From Chitinimonas viridis (GTDB lineage Bacteria; Pseudomonadota; Gammaproteobacteria; Burkholderiales; Chitinimonadaceae), in the NCBI RefSeq assembly GCF_030409555.1, contig NZ_JAUFPU010000008.1, forward strand, positions 332,164 through 389,881: a stretch of 57,718 bases of DNA. Reading direction: 5' to 3'. The first letter of the stretch is position 1. Each line of letters opens with the position of its first letter. This document shows positions 41,882-49,831 of the stretch, piece by piece. A model generated the notes under the pieces. The model was not told the DNA's origin and ran no database searches. It saw nothing but the letters and a program-made list of their open reading frames with translations. The position numbers were made by a program, and so were the translations under genes.

Positions 41882-42652
41882 TCAATCCTGGCCGCGCCTT
41901 TGGTAGTGGGCGGCCAGATCAAGCGCTACCTCGTAAATACGGTCGCTGGTGGTGATGACATTGCGGCGCAGTTGCGGATCAGTATTGCGCTTGGCTAGCT
42001 CATCGATGGCCTGCTGGAAGAAGAACCACTGGCTATCCATCAAGGCCAGCTTGGCCTCTAGGGCGGGTGTGTTGTCGGGGCGGGCCTTCAGTTGCTGGCT
42101 CAGTTGCAGAAAGGCTGCGCGGCTTTCGATCAGGTCGCGCTGCAGGAAGGCAACCTTCAAGCCATATGCTTGCAAGAGATAAGTCTTGGCCAGTCGCTGC
42201 GACAAAGTGGCAATATCGCCGGCTATCCGGTTGGGCTGTGGCTTGTTGCCCGCGGGCCGTGCCAGTCGATCGCTCGCCTTGCGGGCTATCCAGGCCAGCT
42301 CCTCCGACAGTTCGGCCAGTCGTGCCGCTCCTTCGCGTGTCACCGGGGCTTGGGTGAGTGCGTGGTAGTCAGCCCAAAGCTGGGCCAGCAGGGCATAGTC
42401 GTCTGCCAGTTCGGCGTGCTCCCGGCTGCCCGCACGTAGCTTGGCCAGCTGCCGCTCGAACTGTGCAGAGGCGGCTTGTTGCTGGCGGCGGGCTTCGGCA
42501 TTCTCTGCCTCCAGCCCTCGCCAGACATAGGCCCGGGCGATACGCTCGCTCAGCAGGGCCTGGCCGGCTGCATCATCCTGCAGGCCAGGCGCGGGTTCTG
42601 CCGCAAAGGTGGTCAGGCTGCACAGCAGGGTCAGTAGTATCAGTTGTCGCAT
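41882..42652 (-). CDS. Secreted protein with PilJ-type sensor domains
   Basis: 256 residues with a signal peptide (residues 1-17, cut before AEP). Two copies of the helical motif of the type IV pili chemotaxis-transducer N-terminal domain (PilJ/NarX-like) are visible: ALLSERIARAYVWRG and TLSQRLAKTYLLQAYG. The protein is a stand-alone periplasmic helical bundle, without the membrane and signalling parts of PilJ. It lies on the opposite strand between aroF and tyrA, with no clear partner. Possibly a soluble ligand-binding protein; inferred. Confidence 0.75.
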   Translation of the reverse strand: MRQLILLTLLCSLTTFAAEPAPGLQDDAAGQALLSERIARAYVWRGLEAENAEARRQQQAASAQFERQLAKLRAGSREHAELADDYALLAQLWADYHALTQAPVTREGAARLAELSEELAWIARKASDRLARPAGNKPQPNRIAGDIATLSQRLAKTYLLQAYGLKVAFLQRDLIESRAAFLQLSQQLKARPDNTPALEAKLALMDSQWFFFQQAIDELAKRNTDPQLRRNVITTSDRIYEVALDLAAHYQRRGQD

Positions 42653-42777
42653 GATGGGTTCCGGGCTGGAGATGGGTGGCGCTCTGGCACCCTTGGTCGC
42701 TTGAATGGCGATAGGCTTACAGGGTGACCCCGATGCCGGGAAAATCTGGCTGGCGGCGCAAAATCTAGGAGTGGGAT

Positions 42778-43638
42778 GTGTTGAGCAAGCTGGTGGTAAT
42801 CGGTGTGGGCCTGATAGGTGGATCGTTTGCCCTGGACCTGAAGCGGGCGGGGTTGGTGGGCCAGGTCGTGGGTGTGGGGCGTTCGCCCGAGAATCTGGCG
42901 CGGGCCATGCAGCTCAAGGTGATTGATCTGGCTGAACAGGATGCCGCAACGGCTGTCCGCGATGCCGATCTGGTCCTGCTGGCGACACCGGTAGGCCAGA
43001 TGGACGCCGTCCTGGCGCGTATCGCACCCGCCTTGCCGCGCCACGCTTTGGTGACCGATGCGGGCAGCACCAAGCGCGATGTCGCGGCGCTCTACCGCAA
43101 GCATCTGGGCGATAGCCTGGATCGCTGCCTGCCGGCCCACCCGATTGCGGGGTCGGATCTGTCTGGCGCTGCAGCAGCACGCTATGGCCTGTATGAGGGC
43201 CGCAAGGTGGTGCTATGCCCGCTGCCGGAAACCAGTGCCGATACCTTGGCCAGGATAAGCGCCTTATGGCAGGCCTGTAGTGCCCATCTGGTGGTGCTGG
43301 ACGCCGCCGAGCACGACGCAGTCTTTGCGGCAGTCAGCCATATGCCGCACCTGCTGGCTTTTGCCTATATGAACACGGTGCTGAATCGGCCCGATGCCGA
43401 TACCTGCTTGGCCTTGGCAGCCAGCGGCTTCCGCGATTTCAGCCGTATTGCGGGTAGCCACCCCGAGATGTGGCGCGATATTGCACTCGCCAACCGCGAT
43501 GGCTTGCTTGAGGACCTGCGTGCCTACCGGGCGGAACTCGATAGCTTGATTGCGCAGTTGCAACAAGCCGATGCGGACGGCATGACGGCAAAATTCGAGC
43601 GCGCCAGCCAGGCACGAAGTGCCTGGGGCAAGGGCTAG
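42778..43638 (+). CDS. tyrA: Prephenate/arogenate dehydrogenase
   Basis: 286 residues from a GTG at 42778, 5 bp after AGGAG. NAD-binding GVGLIGGSFALDL (8-20), LLATPVGQM, TDAGSTKR and AHPIAGSD match the TyrA family, then the helical domain with SHMPHLLAFAYM and FRDFSRIAGSHPEMW. Converts prephenate or arogenate in tyrosine synthesis. No ACT domain at the C terminus. Its TAG stop and that of the opposite gene share CTAG (43635-43638). Confidence 0.94.
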   Translation: MLSKLVVIGVGLIGGSFALDLKRAGLVGQVVGVGRSPENLARAMQLKVIDLAEQDAATAVRDADLVLLATPVGQMDAVLARIAPALPRHALVTDAGSTKRDVAALYRKHLGDSLDRCLPAHPIAGSDLSGAAAARYGLYEGRKVVLCPLPETSADTLARISALWQACSAHLVVLDAAEHDAVFAAVSHMPHLLAFAYMNTVLNRPDADTCLALAASGFRDFSRIAGSHPEMWRDIALANRDGLLEDLRAYRAELDSLIAQLQQADADGMTAKFERASQARSAWGKG

Positions 43639-44114
43639 TTTGCTACGGTATCCATGACATTGCTGTAGCTGCCCGGCGCTGCGGCAGGGAGTGTCTGGCG
43701 GCCGATGGCATTGAAGGCGGCAAGCATGTTCACGGCCACGCTCTGGTCATCGCGGCACAGGCAGACATAGGCGTAGGGCAGGATCATCAACGCGCGGTCG
43801 GGCGAGACCACGGCCAGTGAACTCCAGTCGTTGAAGTCGTGAAACGTGAGGTTGACCCAGAGCCAGTCGAACTGGGCGGTCAACTGCTCTCCCCAGATGG
43901 TGCCCAGCACGATATGCAGGTCTTCGGGCTTGACCTCGGCGGCCTTGGGCGGGCGACCTTGCTGCCACTGGCTGACAGCCTGCTCGACTGCGCCAACCAG
44001 CTCAGCCGTGCTACGTCCGGCCAAGGTGATGCCCAGCGGACTGGCCATGCGTGCCACCCATTCGCGTACAGGCCTGAGCTCGGTGGGGCTGATGAGGGTT
44101 TCGCTGATGTTCAT
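43635..44114 (-). CDS. Hypothetical protein
   Basis: 159 residues from the ATG at 44114. No family is recognised. It looks cytoplasmic and globular: PLGITLAGRSTAELVGAVEQ, HIVLGTIWGEQLTAQFDWLWV, a WSSLAVVSPDRALMILPYAYV strand-rich part and a CLCRDD segment. This resembles DUF-type proteins seen alone in bacterial genomes. It converges on tyrA and its end overlaps the tyrA stop by 4 bp. Confidence 0.7.
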   Translation of the reverse strand: MNISETLISPTELRPVREWVARMASPLGITLAGRSTAELVGAVEQAVSQWQQGRPPKAAEVKPEDLHIVLGTIWGEQLTAQFDWLWVNLTFHDFNDWSSLAVVSPDRALMILPYAYVCLCRDDQSVAVNMLAAFNAIGRQTLPAAAPGSYSNVMDTVAN

Positions 44115-44191
44115 GGGTATTCCATGGCGCGTTGGAACGGGTAGGGCGGGGCGGGGAGGCATCTGGTGCAGTTGCAACCCCGCGTGTGTGA

Positions 44192-44566
44192 TTACAGTTG
44201 GCCGTACCAGCTATCGACCAGCTCACCGGCATCCACCTCGGCGACCAGGGGGTGTTGGCGGAGGAAGGCGGTAAAGGCATCGCGTTGGGTGTCACTGACC
44301 GAGCCGTGCTCTGCCACCACAAAACCGTCGGTTTCCAGGGCTGTCATGCCGCTGCTGAAACCGCCCACGATCAGGTGTGTGCGCTCGGCTTCATCGCAGA
44401 TGGCGTTGATCCAGGATTCTAGTTCGGATTCAGACAGCAGCTGCTTGAAGCGCAGCGTCAGGTGAAAGCCCAGTTCCACGAATTCGGCCAGATGGTACTT
44501 CTTGCGCTGACGCTGGTTGAGACGGCGTATGCGGCTATTGGAATGGCGATTGAGCCAGTTTTTCAT
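44192..44566 (-). CDS. yggL: YggL family 50S ribosome-associated protein
   Basis: 124 residues from the ATG at 44566 with AGGA upstream. N-terminal RRLNQRQRKKYHLAEFVELGFHLTLRF, VGGFSSGM and the C-terminal AGELVDSWYGQL match YggL (DUF469), a small protein reported to bind the large ribosomal subunit in E. coli. Divergent from the kdp operon; its promoter must be close to the KdpE-type site. Confidence 0.87.
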   Translation of the reverse strand: MKNWLNRHSNSRIRRLNQRQRKKYHLAEFVELGFHLTLRFKQLLSESELESWINAICDEAERTHLIVGGFSSGMTALETDGFVVAEHGSVSDTQRDAFTAFLRQHPLVAEVDAGELVDSWYGQL

Positions 44567-44698
44567 GGTCCTGCTTTCGGTGTGAGACACGTAAGCCGCC
44601 ATTGTACCTTGTCGGTCGCCCCTGTCTGCCGGAGCAGGCTTTTCGCTACACCATGTCAGTTCTATCACCGGCGCAAGCCAGGCCCCCTGGCGCCCCAT

Positions 44699-44764
44699 CT
44701 TTACACAATCTTTATACCCGTTCCGCCTATCTCGACACTGTCTTTACGGCGATCTCCCTAGCAT
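44699..44764 (+). promoter_or_regulatory. kdp promoter with KdpE-type T-rich module
   Basis: CTTTACACAATCTTTA (44699-44714) resembles known T-rich KdpE sites; TCTTTACG follows at 44741-44748, and TAGCAT (44759-44764) is a possible -10. The first small gene begins about 30 bp further. The same arrangement, with identical internal distances, is found at 53360-53425. Confidence 0.65.
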
Positions 44765-44797
44765 GGGCACTGTCTTTTCCCATTCATGGAGTCGGCT

Positions 44798-44893
44798 GTG
44801 GAAATGCTGGTGTTGTCGTTGATCGCGGTGTTTGGCGGGGCCATTCTGGGCCTGATTGCTGCCTGCCGCAAACTGGAGGGGCAAGCAAAATGA
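44798..44893 (+). CDS. Small membrane protein upstream of kdpF
   Basis: 31 residues from a GTG at 44798 (GGAG 6 bp upstream); in-frame ATG codons at 44786 and 44804 are alternatives. One hydrophobic segment ([19 protein letters not shown]) then CRKLEGQAK. It overlaps kdpF by ATGA. Small unnamed membrane proteins occur at this position in some kdp operons; a role as an accessory subunit is inferred. Confidence 0.55.
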   Translation: MEMLVLSLIAVFGGAILGLIAACRKLEGQAK

Positions 44894-44994
44894 ACCCTGG
44901 ATTGGTATGGATTTACTGGCTGGCCGGTGGTGTGTCCATCGGCCTGTTCGCCTACCTGCTTTATGCATTGTTCAATGCGGAGGAGGTGGCATGA
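44890..44994 (+). CDS. kdpF: Potassium-transporting ATPase subunit KdpF
   Basis: 34 residues, one membrane helix ([22 protein letters not shown]) with the family ending [10 protein letters not shown], like the E. coli KdpF YALINAEAF. It stabilises the KdpABC complex. The ATG overlaps the stop of the small gene before it, and its stop overlaps the kdpA start (ATGA at 44991). Confidence 0.88.
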   Translation: MNPGLVWIYWLAGGVSIGLFAYLLYALFNAEEVA

Positions 44995-46787
44995 ACCAGT
45001 CCGCAGTTGTGCAAACGGGTTTGTACCTGTTGGTATTGCTAACCCTGGCCTGGCCCTTGGGGCGCTATCTGGCTGCCTTGATGTCAGGGGGGCTGGCCCA
45101 GCGGCTGGGCTGGATGGGCAAGGTCGATCGTGGCCTGATGAAGCTGATCGGCGCGAATGGCGAAGAAGACATGCCCTGGTGGCGCTATGCAGCGGCCATC
45201 GTGCTGTTCAACCTGGCAGGCCTGCTGGCCGTGTATCTGCTGCAACGGCTGCAACTGAGTCTGCCTTTCAACCCGGCGGGCATGCCTAATGTGGAGGCGG
45301 CCTCGGCCTTCAACACAGCCGTCTCCTTCGTTACCAACACCAACTGGCAGGGCTATGTGGGCGAAGCCACCATGAGCTACCTGACCCAGATGCTGGCATT
45401 GACGGTGCAGAACTTCCTGTCGGCGGCTACCGGTATTGCGGTGGTGGTTGCCCTGGTACGTGGCTTTGCCCGCAAGCATGCCCAAGGTCTGGGCAATGCC
45501 TGGCTGGATCTGAGCCGTGCCACGGTTTGGCTGCTGCTGCCCTTGGCATCACTGTTTGCCGTATTCCTGGTGGGCCAGGGCGTGATACAGAACTTCTCGC
45601 CCTATGTTGAGGCACAGCTGGTGGAGCCAGTGAGCTACCAAGTGGCCAAGACAGATGAGGCAGGCAAGCCGCTGGTGGATGCACAAGGCGCCGCTGTGAT
45701 GGAAACGGTGACGGTGCGCACCCAGACGCTGGCGATGGGGCCGGTGGCATCGCAAGAGGCCATCAAGCTGCTGGGTACCAATGGTGGAGGTTTCTTCAAT
45801 GCCAACTCCGCCCATCCTTATGAGAACCCCACGGGCGCCAGCAACTTCCTGCAGATGCTTAGCATCCTGCTGATACCGGCCGCGCTGTGCTTCATGTTCG
45901 GCCGTATGGTGGGCGATGTGCGGCAGGGCGTGGTGGTATTGGCATCAATGACCCTGATCTTTGTCGCCATGGTGGCGGTAGTGGTCTGGGCGGAATCGCA
46001 TGCCAACCCGCTGCTGGTACAACTGGGTATGGATGCCGGCCTGGGCAATATGGAAGGCAAGGAAACACGCTTTGGCATCGTGGCTTCCAGCCTGTTTGCC
46101 GTGATTACCACGGCAGCCAGCTGCGGTGCCGTCAATACCATGCACGATAGCCTGATGCCACTGGCTGGCGGCGTGACTACCTGGCTGATGCAACTGGGCG
46201 AGGTGGTGTTTGGCGGTGTGGGTTCGGGCCTGTACGGCATGCTGCTGTTCGCCATGCTGGCTGTCTTTCTGGCTGGGCTGATGATAGGCCGCACGCCGGA
46301 GTATCTGGGCAAGAAGATCGAGTCGTTCGAGATGAAGATGGTCTCCATCGCCATCCTGATTACCCCCTTGCTGGTGCTGGGCGGTACGGCTGTGGCGGTG
46401 CTGCTGCCCCAGGCGTTGACTAGCCTGTGGAACCCTGGTGCCCATGGTTTCAGCGAGGCCCTGTATGCCTTCAGCTCTGCTGCCAACAACAATGGCTCGG
46501 CTTTTGCCGGCCTCTCTGCCAACACCCCCTACTACAACCTGGCGCTGGGTCTGGCCATGTGGTTTGGCCGCTTTGGCGTGCTGATCCCCGTGTTGGCCAT
46601 TGCCGGCTCGCTGGCGCGCAAGCCCAGGCTGGCTGTGTCGGTTGGCACCATGCCTACCCACGGGCCGCTGTTCGTCGTGCTGCTGGTGGGCACGGTGCTG
46701 ATCGTCGGCGCCCTGACCTATATCCCCGCCCTGGCCCTGGGGCCGGTGGTTGACCATCTGCAACTGTTTGCTGGCCAAGGAGGCTGA
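44991..46787 (+). CDS. kdpA: Potassium-transporting ATPase subunit KdpA
   Basis: 598 residues, the potassium channel-like subunit of the high-affinity Kdp pump in the inner membrane, with about ten hydrophobic segments. Selectivity-filter loops characteristic of the family are visible: [55 protein letters not shown] and [21 protein letters not shown]. The start overlaps the kdpF stop; the stop is followed by kdpB after one base. Confidence 0.97.
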   Translation: MNQSAVVQTGLYLLVLLTLAWPLGRYLAALMSGGLAQRLGWMGKVDRGLMKLIGANGEEDMPWWRYAAAIVLFNLAGLLAVYLLQRLQLSLPFNPAGMPNVEAASAFNTAVSFVTNTNWQGYVGEATMSYLTQMLALTVQNFLSAATGIAVVVALVRGFARKHAQGLGNAWLDLSRATVWLLLPLASLFAVFLVGQGVIQNFSPYVEAQLVEPVSYQVAKTDEAGKPLVDAQGAAVMETVTVRTQTLAMGPVASQEAIKLLGTNGGGFFNANSAHPYENPTGASNFLQMLSILLIPAALCFMFGRMVGDVRQGVVVLASMTLIFVAMVAVVVWAESHANPLLVQLGMDAGLGNMEGKETRFGIVASSLFAVITTAASCGAVNTMHDSLMPLAGGVTTWLMQLGEVVFGGVGSGLYGMLLFAMLAVFLAGLMIGRTPEYLGKKIESFEMKMVSIAILITPLLVLGGTAVAVLLPQALTSLWNPGAHGFSEALYAFSSAANNNGSAFAGLSANTPYYNLALGLAMWFGRFGVLIPVLAIAGSLARKPRLAVSVGTMPTHGPLFVVLLVGTVLIVGALTYIPALALGPVVDHLQLFAGQGG

Positions 46788-46788
46788 G

Positions 46789-48909
46789 ATGAATGACAGA
46801 CTAAAGACAGCCACGCCAGCCAAGGGTGTGGACTTGCAGGAAAACAAGCCGATGAATCAATCCTGGCGTTTGCTGGACCCTGTGCTGCTCAAGCCGGCCG
46901 TGGTGGAGTCGTTCAGAAAGTTGTCGCCGCAGGCGCAGTTTCGCAACCCCGTGATGTTTGTGGTGTGGGTAGGCAGCGTGCTGACTACGGTGCTGGGTAT
47001 CCACGCCCTGGGGGGCGAGGGTGAGGCGGGCGCCGGGTTTATCCTGGGGATTGCTGCCTGGCTGTGGTTTACCGTGCTGTTTGCCAATTTTGCCGAGGCA
47101 TTGGCAGAAGGCCGTGGCAAGGCCCAGGCTGCGGCCCTGCGGGGTAGCCGCCGTAATGTCGTCGCCAAGAAGCTGTCGGATGCCAGCCGTGATGGCAAGG
47201 TAACGGTGCTGGACTCTGCCAGCCTGCGGCGGGGCGACATCGTGCTGGTGGAAGCCGGTGATACCGTACCGGCCGATGCCGAGGTGCTGGAAGGCGTGGC
47301 GTCGGTGGATGAGTCGGCCATCACGGGCGAATCTGCCCCGGTGATCCGTGAATCGGGGGGGGATTTTTCGGCCATCACTGGCGGTACGCGGGTCCTGAGC
47401 GACTGGCTGATCGCCCGTGTGACGGCCAACCCGGGCGAGGCCTTCCTGGACCGCATGATTGCCATGGTGGAAGGCGCCAAGCGCAAGAAGACGCCTAACG
47501 AGATTGCCCTGACCATACTGCTGGTGGCACTGACCCTGGTGTTCTTGCTGGCGACGGCAACCCTGTTGCCGTTCTCGATGTATAGCGTGAGTGCGGCAGG
47601 TGCTGGCAGCCCGGTGAGCGTGACGGTGCTGGTGGCGCTGCTGGTCTGCCTGATCCCGACCACCATAGGCGGCTTGCTGAGCGCGATTGGTGTGGCGGGC
47701 ATGAGCCGGATGATGCAGGCCAACGTGATAGCCACATCAGGCCGTGCAGTAGAAGCCGCCGGTGACGTGGATGTGCTGCTGCTGGACAAGACCGGCACCA
47801 TTACGCTCGGCAATCGCCAAGCCAGTGCCTTTCTGCCGGCGCCGGGCGTGAGCGGTGGTGAATTGGCGGATGTAGCCCAACTGGCTTCACTGGCCGATGA
47901 GACGCCCGAGGGACGCTCCATCGTAGTGCTGGCCAAGACCCGCTTTGCACTGCGTGGCCGCGAATTGCACGACGCCCAGTTTGTCCACTTTACGGCGCAG
48001 ACGCGTATGAGCGGGGTGGATATCGGCGCCCGCCAGGTACGTAAAGGCGCGGCCGAGGCAGTCAGGGCGCATGTATTGGCCCAGGGCGGTCAGTGGCCTC
48101 AGGCGGTGGTCGAACTGGTTGAGCAGGTGGCACGCCGTGGTGGTACGCCGCTGGTGGTTGCCGACGGCAATCTGGTGATGGGGGTGGTGGAGCTCAAGGA
48201 TATCGTCAAGGGCGGTATCAAGGAGCGCTTTGCTGAGCTGCGCCAGATGGGCATCAAGACGGTGATGATCACTGGCGACAACCGCCTGACCGCAGCTGCC
48301 ATCGCGGCCGAGGCGGGTGTGGACGATTTTCTGGCAGAGGCAAGGCCAGAGGACAAGCTTAAGCTGATACGCGACTACCAGGCTGAAGGCCGGCTGGTTG
48401 CCATGACGGGCGACGGTACCAACGACGCCCCGGCGCTGGCCCAGGCCGATGTGGCGGTCGCCATGAACAGCGGCACCCAGGCTGCCAAGGAGGCCGGCAA
48501 TATGGTCGACCTGGACAGCAATCCGACCAAGCTGATCGAGATAGTCGAGACCGGCAAGCAGATGCTGATGACGCGCGGTGCCCTGACCACCTTCTCGGTG
48601 GCCAATGATGTGGCCAAGTATTTCGCCATCATTCCGGCAGCGTTCGCGGTGACCTATCCGCAACTGGCAGCACTGAACGTGATGGGTCTGAACAGTCCTG
48701 CCTCGGCCATACTCTCGGCGGTAATTTTCAACGCCTTGATCATTGTCTTCCTCATACCGCTGGCACTGAAGGGCGTGGCTTACCGCGCGATGGCTGCCGG
48801 TGCGCTATTGCGCCGCAACCTGCTGGTGTATGGCCTTGGTGGCCTGCTGGTGCCATTCGTGGGCATCAAGCTGATCGATATGGTGCTGGGCGGTTTGGGC
48901 CTGGCTTAA
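46789..48909 (+). CDS. kdpB: Potassium-transporting ATPase ATP-binding subunit KdpB
   Basis: 706 residues, P-type ATPase. AAGGAGG lies before the ATG at 46789. Phosphorylation site Asp333 in [14 protein letters not shown] (ITGESAP), [10 protein letters not shown], and [16 protein letters not shown] are all present. Membrane segments are found at the expected places. The 49-bp palindromic repeat begins directly after its stop codon. Confidence 0.98.
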   Translation: MNDRLKTATPAKGVDLQENKPMNQSWRLLDPVLLKPAVVESFRKLSPQAQFRNPVMFVVWVGSVLTTVLGIHALGGEGEAGAGFILGIAAWLWFTVLFANFAEALAEGRGKAQAAALRGSRRNVVAKKLSDASRDGKVTVLDSASLRRGDIVLVEAGDTVPADAEVLEGVASVDESAITGESAPVIRESGGDFSAITGGTRVLSDWLIARVTANPGEAFLDRMIAMVEGAKRKKTPNEIALTILLVALTLVFLLATATLLPFSMYSVSAAGAGSPVSVTVLVALLVCLIPTTIGGLLSAIGVAGMSRMMQANVIATSGRAVEAAGDVDVLLLDKTGTITLGNRQASAFLPAPGVSGGELADVAQLASLADETPEGRSIVVLAKTRFALRGRELHDAQFVHFTAQTRMSGVDIGARQVRKGAAEAVRAHVLAQGGQWPQAVVELVEQVARRGGTPLVVADGNLVMGVVELKDIVKGGIKERFAELRQMGIKTVMITGDNRLTAAAIAAEAGVDDFLAEARPEDKLKLIRDYQAEGRLVAMTGDGTNDAPALAQADVAVAMNSGTQAAKEAGNMVDLDSNPTKLIEIVETGKQMLMTRGALTTFSVANDVAKYFAIIPAAFAVTYPQLAALNVMGLNSPASAILSAVIFNALIIVFLIPLALKGVAYRAMAAGALLRRNLLVYGLGGLLVPFVGIKLIDMVLGGLGLA

Positions 48910-48958
48910 GCGCCTGATCACGACTTTTCACCCCGGCGAAGAGATCGTGAACAGGCTC
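48910..48958. repeat. 49-bp palindromic intergenic element, copy 2 (inside kdp)
   Basis: GCGCCTGATCACGAC (48910-48924) and ATCGTGAACAGGCTC (48944-48958) are inverted (12 of 15), inner stem TTTTCACCCCGG/GGCGAAGAG. Same length as the copy at 25622 and the same AACAGGCTC end. TAA occurs on both sides, one being the kdpB stop. It could fold in the mRNA between kdpB and kdpC. Confidence 0.75.
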
Positions 48959-49015
48959 TAAGACAACAGGCCGGTGCAGGGCATCGCCCATGGCACCGGC
49001 CCACAAGGAGTAAAC

Positions 49016-49597
49016 ATGATGAAGAACCTGATACGTCCAGCCTTGACGCTATTTGTAGTGCTGAGTGTCATTACCGGTGTGCTTTACCCGGCCGCGATTA
49101 CCGGTGTGGCGCAGGTGGTGTTTCCGGATCAAGCCAATGGCAGCTTGATACAGCGGCAAGGCCAGGTAGTGGGCAGCAGCCTCATAGGCCAAAGCTTTAG
49201 CGGCCCAGGCTATTTCTGGGGGCGGCCATCGGCCACGGGGCCAGTACCAAACAACGCGGCTGCCTCCAGCGGTTCCAACTATGGCCCGCAGCATCCGGCC
49301 TTGGCTGAGGCGGTGAAGGCGCGGATAGAGGCGATGCGTGTCGCTCATCCTGATCAGGCCGGCCCGGTACCTGCCGAGCTGGTCACCAGCTCGGCGTCGG
49401 GGCTGGATCCGCACATCTCGCCTGCCGCAGCGTATTACCAGATAGGCAGGGTAGCGAAGGCGCGCGGCTTGAAGCCGGAGGACGTACAGCGGCTGGTGGA
49501 TGCCCATACCGAGTACCCCAGCTGGCGGATTTTTGGCGATCGCACGGTGAATGTACTGAAACTGAATATGGCGTTGAACGCGCAGGGCAGGGTTTGA
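49016..49597 (+). CDS. kdpC: Potassium-transporting ATPase subunit KdpC
   Basis: 193 residues from the ATG at 49016 (AAGGAG 5 bp upstream). One N-terminal membrane helix ([19 protein letters not shown]), then the periplasmic domain with [31 protein letters not shown] (family signature, given in part) and [15 protein letters not shown]. Completes the Kdp pump. It is separated from kdpB by 106 bp including the 49-bp element, unusual because kdpB and kdpC are normally close. Confidence 0.96.
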   Translation: MMKNLIRPALTLFVVLSVITGVLYPAAITGVAQVVFPDQANGSLIQRQGQVVGSSLIGQSFSGPGYFWGRPSATGPVPNNAAASSGSNYGPQHPALAEAVKARIEAMRVAHPDQAGPVPAELVTSSASGLDPHISPAAAYYQIGRVAKARGLKPEDVQRLVDAHTEYPSWRIFGDRTVNVLKLNMALNAQGRV

Positions 49598-49612
49598 GCC
49601 CAGGGCTTGCGC

Positions 49613-49641
49613 AGCCGTGTTTCGCAGCTTGAAACACGGCT
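49613..49641 (+). terminator. Hairpin after kdpC
   Basis: AGCCGTGTTTC and GAAACACGGCT form a perfect 11-bp stem with a 7-nt loop. No T tract, so it may be a partial terminator or an mRNA-stabilising end separating pump genes from kdpDE. Confidence 0.5.
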
Positions 49642-49738
49642 GAAGGCAAGTCTGGCAGGCTGTTGCCAACGCGGGCTCATCGCCCGATCTCCTTTCGAAA
49701 GACCGGTGGCAGTGGCCGTGCCATGTTGGTTGTGCATA

Positions 49739-49769
49739 CGAGGTGTATGGTCAAAGACCATGCACCTCG
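49739..49769 (+). promoter_or_regulatory. Second strong hairpin before kdpD
   Basis: CGAGGTGTATGGTC and GACCATGCACCTCG (13 of 14 complementary, one G-U) close on an AAA loop, 62 bp before the kdpD start. With the hairpin at 49613 this gives two strong structures in the 234-bp kdpC-kdpD gap, pointing to reduced or separately controlled kdpDE expression. Confidence 0.5.
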
Positions 49770-49831
49770 CCTGCATTCTCGCCAGGCTGCCTGGCGCCAC
49801 CGCATAATGGCCTGATGACAGGCATCGAACC

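Noticed and set aside
48910..48958. Element between kdpB and kdpC as an ordinary terminator
   Set aside because: No T tract, and its end sequence recurs at two unrelated places, so a repeat element is the better description.
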